Assembly: GCA_964036045.1 (NCBI GenBank)
Contig: OZ038383.1
Location: 89,251,514 to 89,315,513, forward strand
Length of the DNA stretch: 64,000 bases
Direction: 5' to 3'
Source of the DNA: Eutreptiella sp. 'Long Island Sound 2002'
Taxonomy: Eukaryota > Euglenozoa > Euglenophyceae > Eutreptiales > Eutreptiaceae
Shown: positions 63,726 to 64,000 of the stretch, piece by piece
Position numbering within the stretch: position 1 is the stretch's first letter
Layout: every line of letters begins with the position of its first letter
Notes under the pieces: model-generated
Databases searched by the model: none
What the model saw: only the letters and a program-made list of their open reading frames with translations
Told to the model about the DNA's origin: nothing
Position numbers and translations under genes: made by a program

Positions 63726-64000
63726 CTAGCCGACGCGCTCGTTGAGAAAGTACGTCATGCAAGGGGTTGGGAGAACATTGAGAGCCATGGCACTCACTAT
63801 CGGAGGCTCCTTCTTGGGGCCGTTAAGGCATTTCCAAGCTTTCACAAGGAGATTGCAATTTCCGCATGGACCTCCAAAATGAAGCCATTCGTGCGATGTA
63901 TGAATGAATTTGTGCGAAGACACCTCCCACATTGGTCCTACACAATCATTGCTCTCTTGCATGGCACGGGGAGAGCTGCCATGACCCTTCATACTCATGG
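63726..64000 (+). CDS. TE-3 second-gene extension after TGA (partial)
   Basis: After TGA 63723-63725 (TGA CTA) the same frame stays open to the window edge: LADALVEKVRHARGWENIES and so on to WSYTIIALLHGTGRAAMTLH. It aligns with the TE-2 extension at 33757-34320. There is no ATG near its start here, which favours an extension over a separate ORF. Confidence 0.5.

Larger units (their letters stand above)
58297..64000 (+). mobile_element. TE-3: two-gene DNA transposon, diverged copy, partial
   Basis: Same gene order and intron positions as TE-2 but clearly diverged, running off the right edge. The left end is placed at CCCTAGGAACCCATTTT (58297), which loosely resembles the TE-2 terminal repeat start. 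The non-coding motif here is GTTGCAC/GTGCAAC instead of GTTGAAC. The copy is decayed, with several TGA codons where TE-1 or TE-2 have CGA or TGG. Confidence 0.7.

Noticed and set aside
1-64000. CRISPR arrays, bacterial operons or rRNA genes
   Set aside because: No regularly spaced repeats with unique spacers, no Shine-Dalgarno-led gene runs, and no rRNA-like sequence; everything readable is eukaryotic transposon.

Overview
The window is eukaryotic nuclear DNA made almost wholly of transposable elements; I recognise no ordinary host gene. Evidence for a eukaryote: GT-AG introns, chromodomain Ty3/gypsy retrotransposons with LTRs, APE-type LINEs with poly(A) tails, and spliced DNA transposons. 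The host cannot be named from this alone. A large, repeat-rich algal, plant-lineage or protist genome would fit.

Layout, left to right. (1) 1-2989, minus strand: the 5' part of a two-gene, intron-containing DNA transposon (copy TE-1). It cuts into LINE-1. (2) About 2990-20934, minus: LINE-1, with a 763-residue ORF1 and an endonuclease-RT-RNase H ORF2. An almost new 11.4 kb gypsy element (Gypsy-1, 4150-15582) split it, leaving a 5-bp duplication and an otherwise unbroken ORF2. (3) About 20935-26763, plus: LINE-3, 5'-truncated and decayed, starting inside an AlkB-like dioxygenase domain. (4) 26764-28789: simple repeats. (5) 28790-34901, plus: TE-2, a complete but decayed copy of the two-gene transposon with 27-bp terminal inverted repeats. 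(6) 35859-55999, minus: Gypsy-2, an older relative of Gypsy-1. An 8.8 kb full-length LINE-2 (43961-52744, plus) lies in its protease coding region between 15-bp target duplications. LINE-2 also encodes an AlkB-like domain. (7) 56000-58296: a TCGA-rich, unrecognised pseudogene-like stretch on the minus strand. (8) About 58297-64000, plus: TE-3, a third and more diverged copy of the two-gene transposon, running off the right edge.

How the parts work. The gypsy elements make Gag, then Pol in the same frame after a single TGA; Pol has no ATG before its protease active site, so stop-codon readthrough is the likely route. Both carry a long 3' untranslated region with a hairpin that covaries between the two elements. 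The LINEs encode nicking and target-primed reverse transcription, and two of three also encode an AlkB-like enzyme. Each transposon copy encodes a transposase-like protein (candidate D, D, CxxH, E motifs) and a second low-complexity protein. Its non-coding parts are studded with one 7-base motif: GTTGAAC in TE-1 and TE-2, GTTGCAC in TE-3.

Most copies are broken by stops and frameshifts. Gypsy-1 is fully open, and LINE-1 ORF1 and ORF2 are open apart from the insertions. Several breaks in LINE-2 and LINE-3 lie near long C runs, so some could be sequencing or assembly errors.
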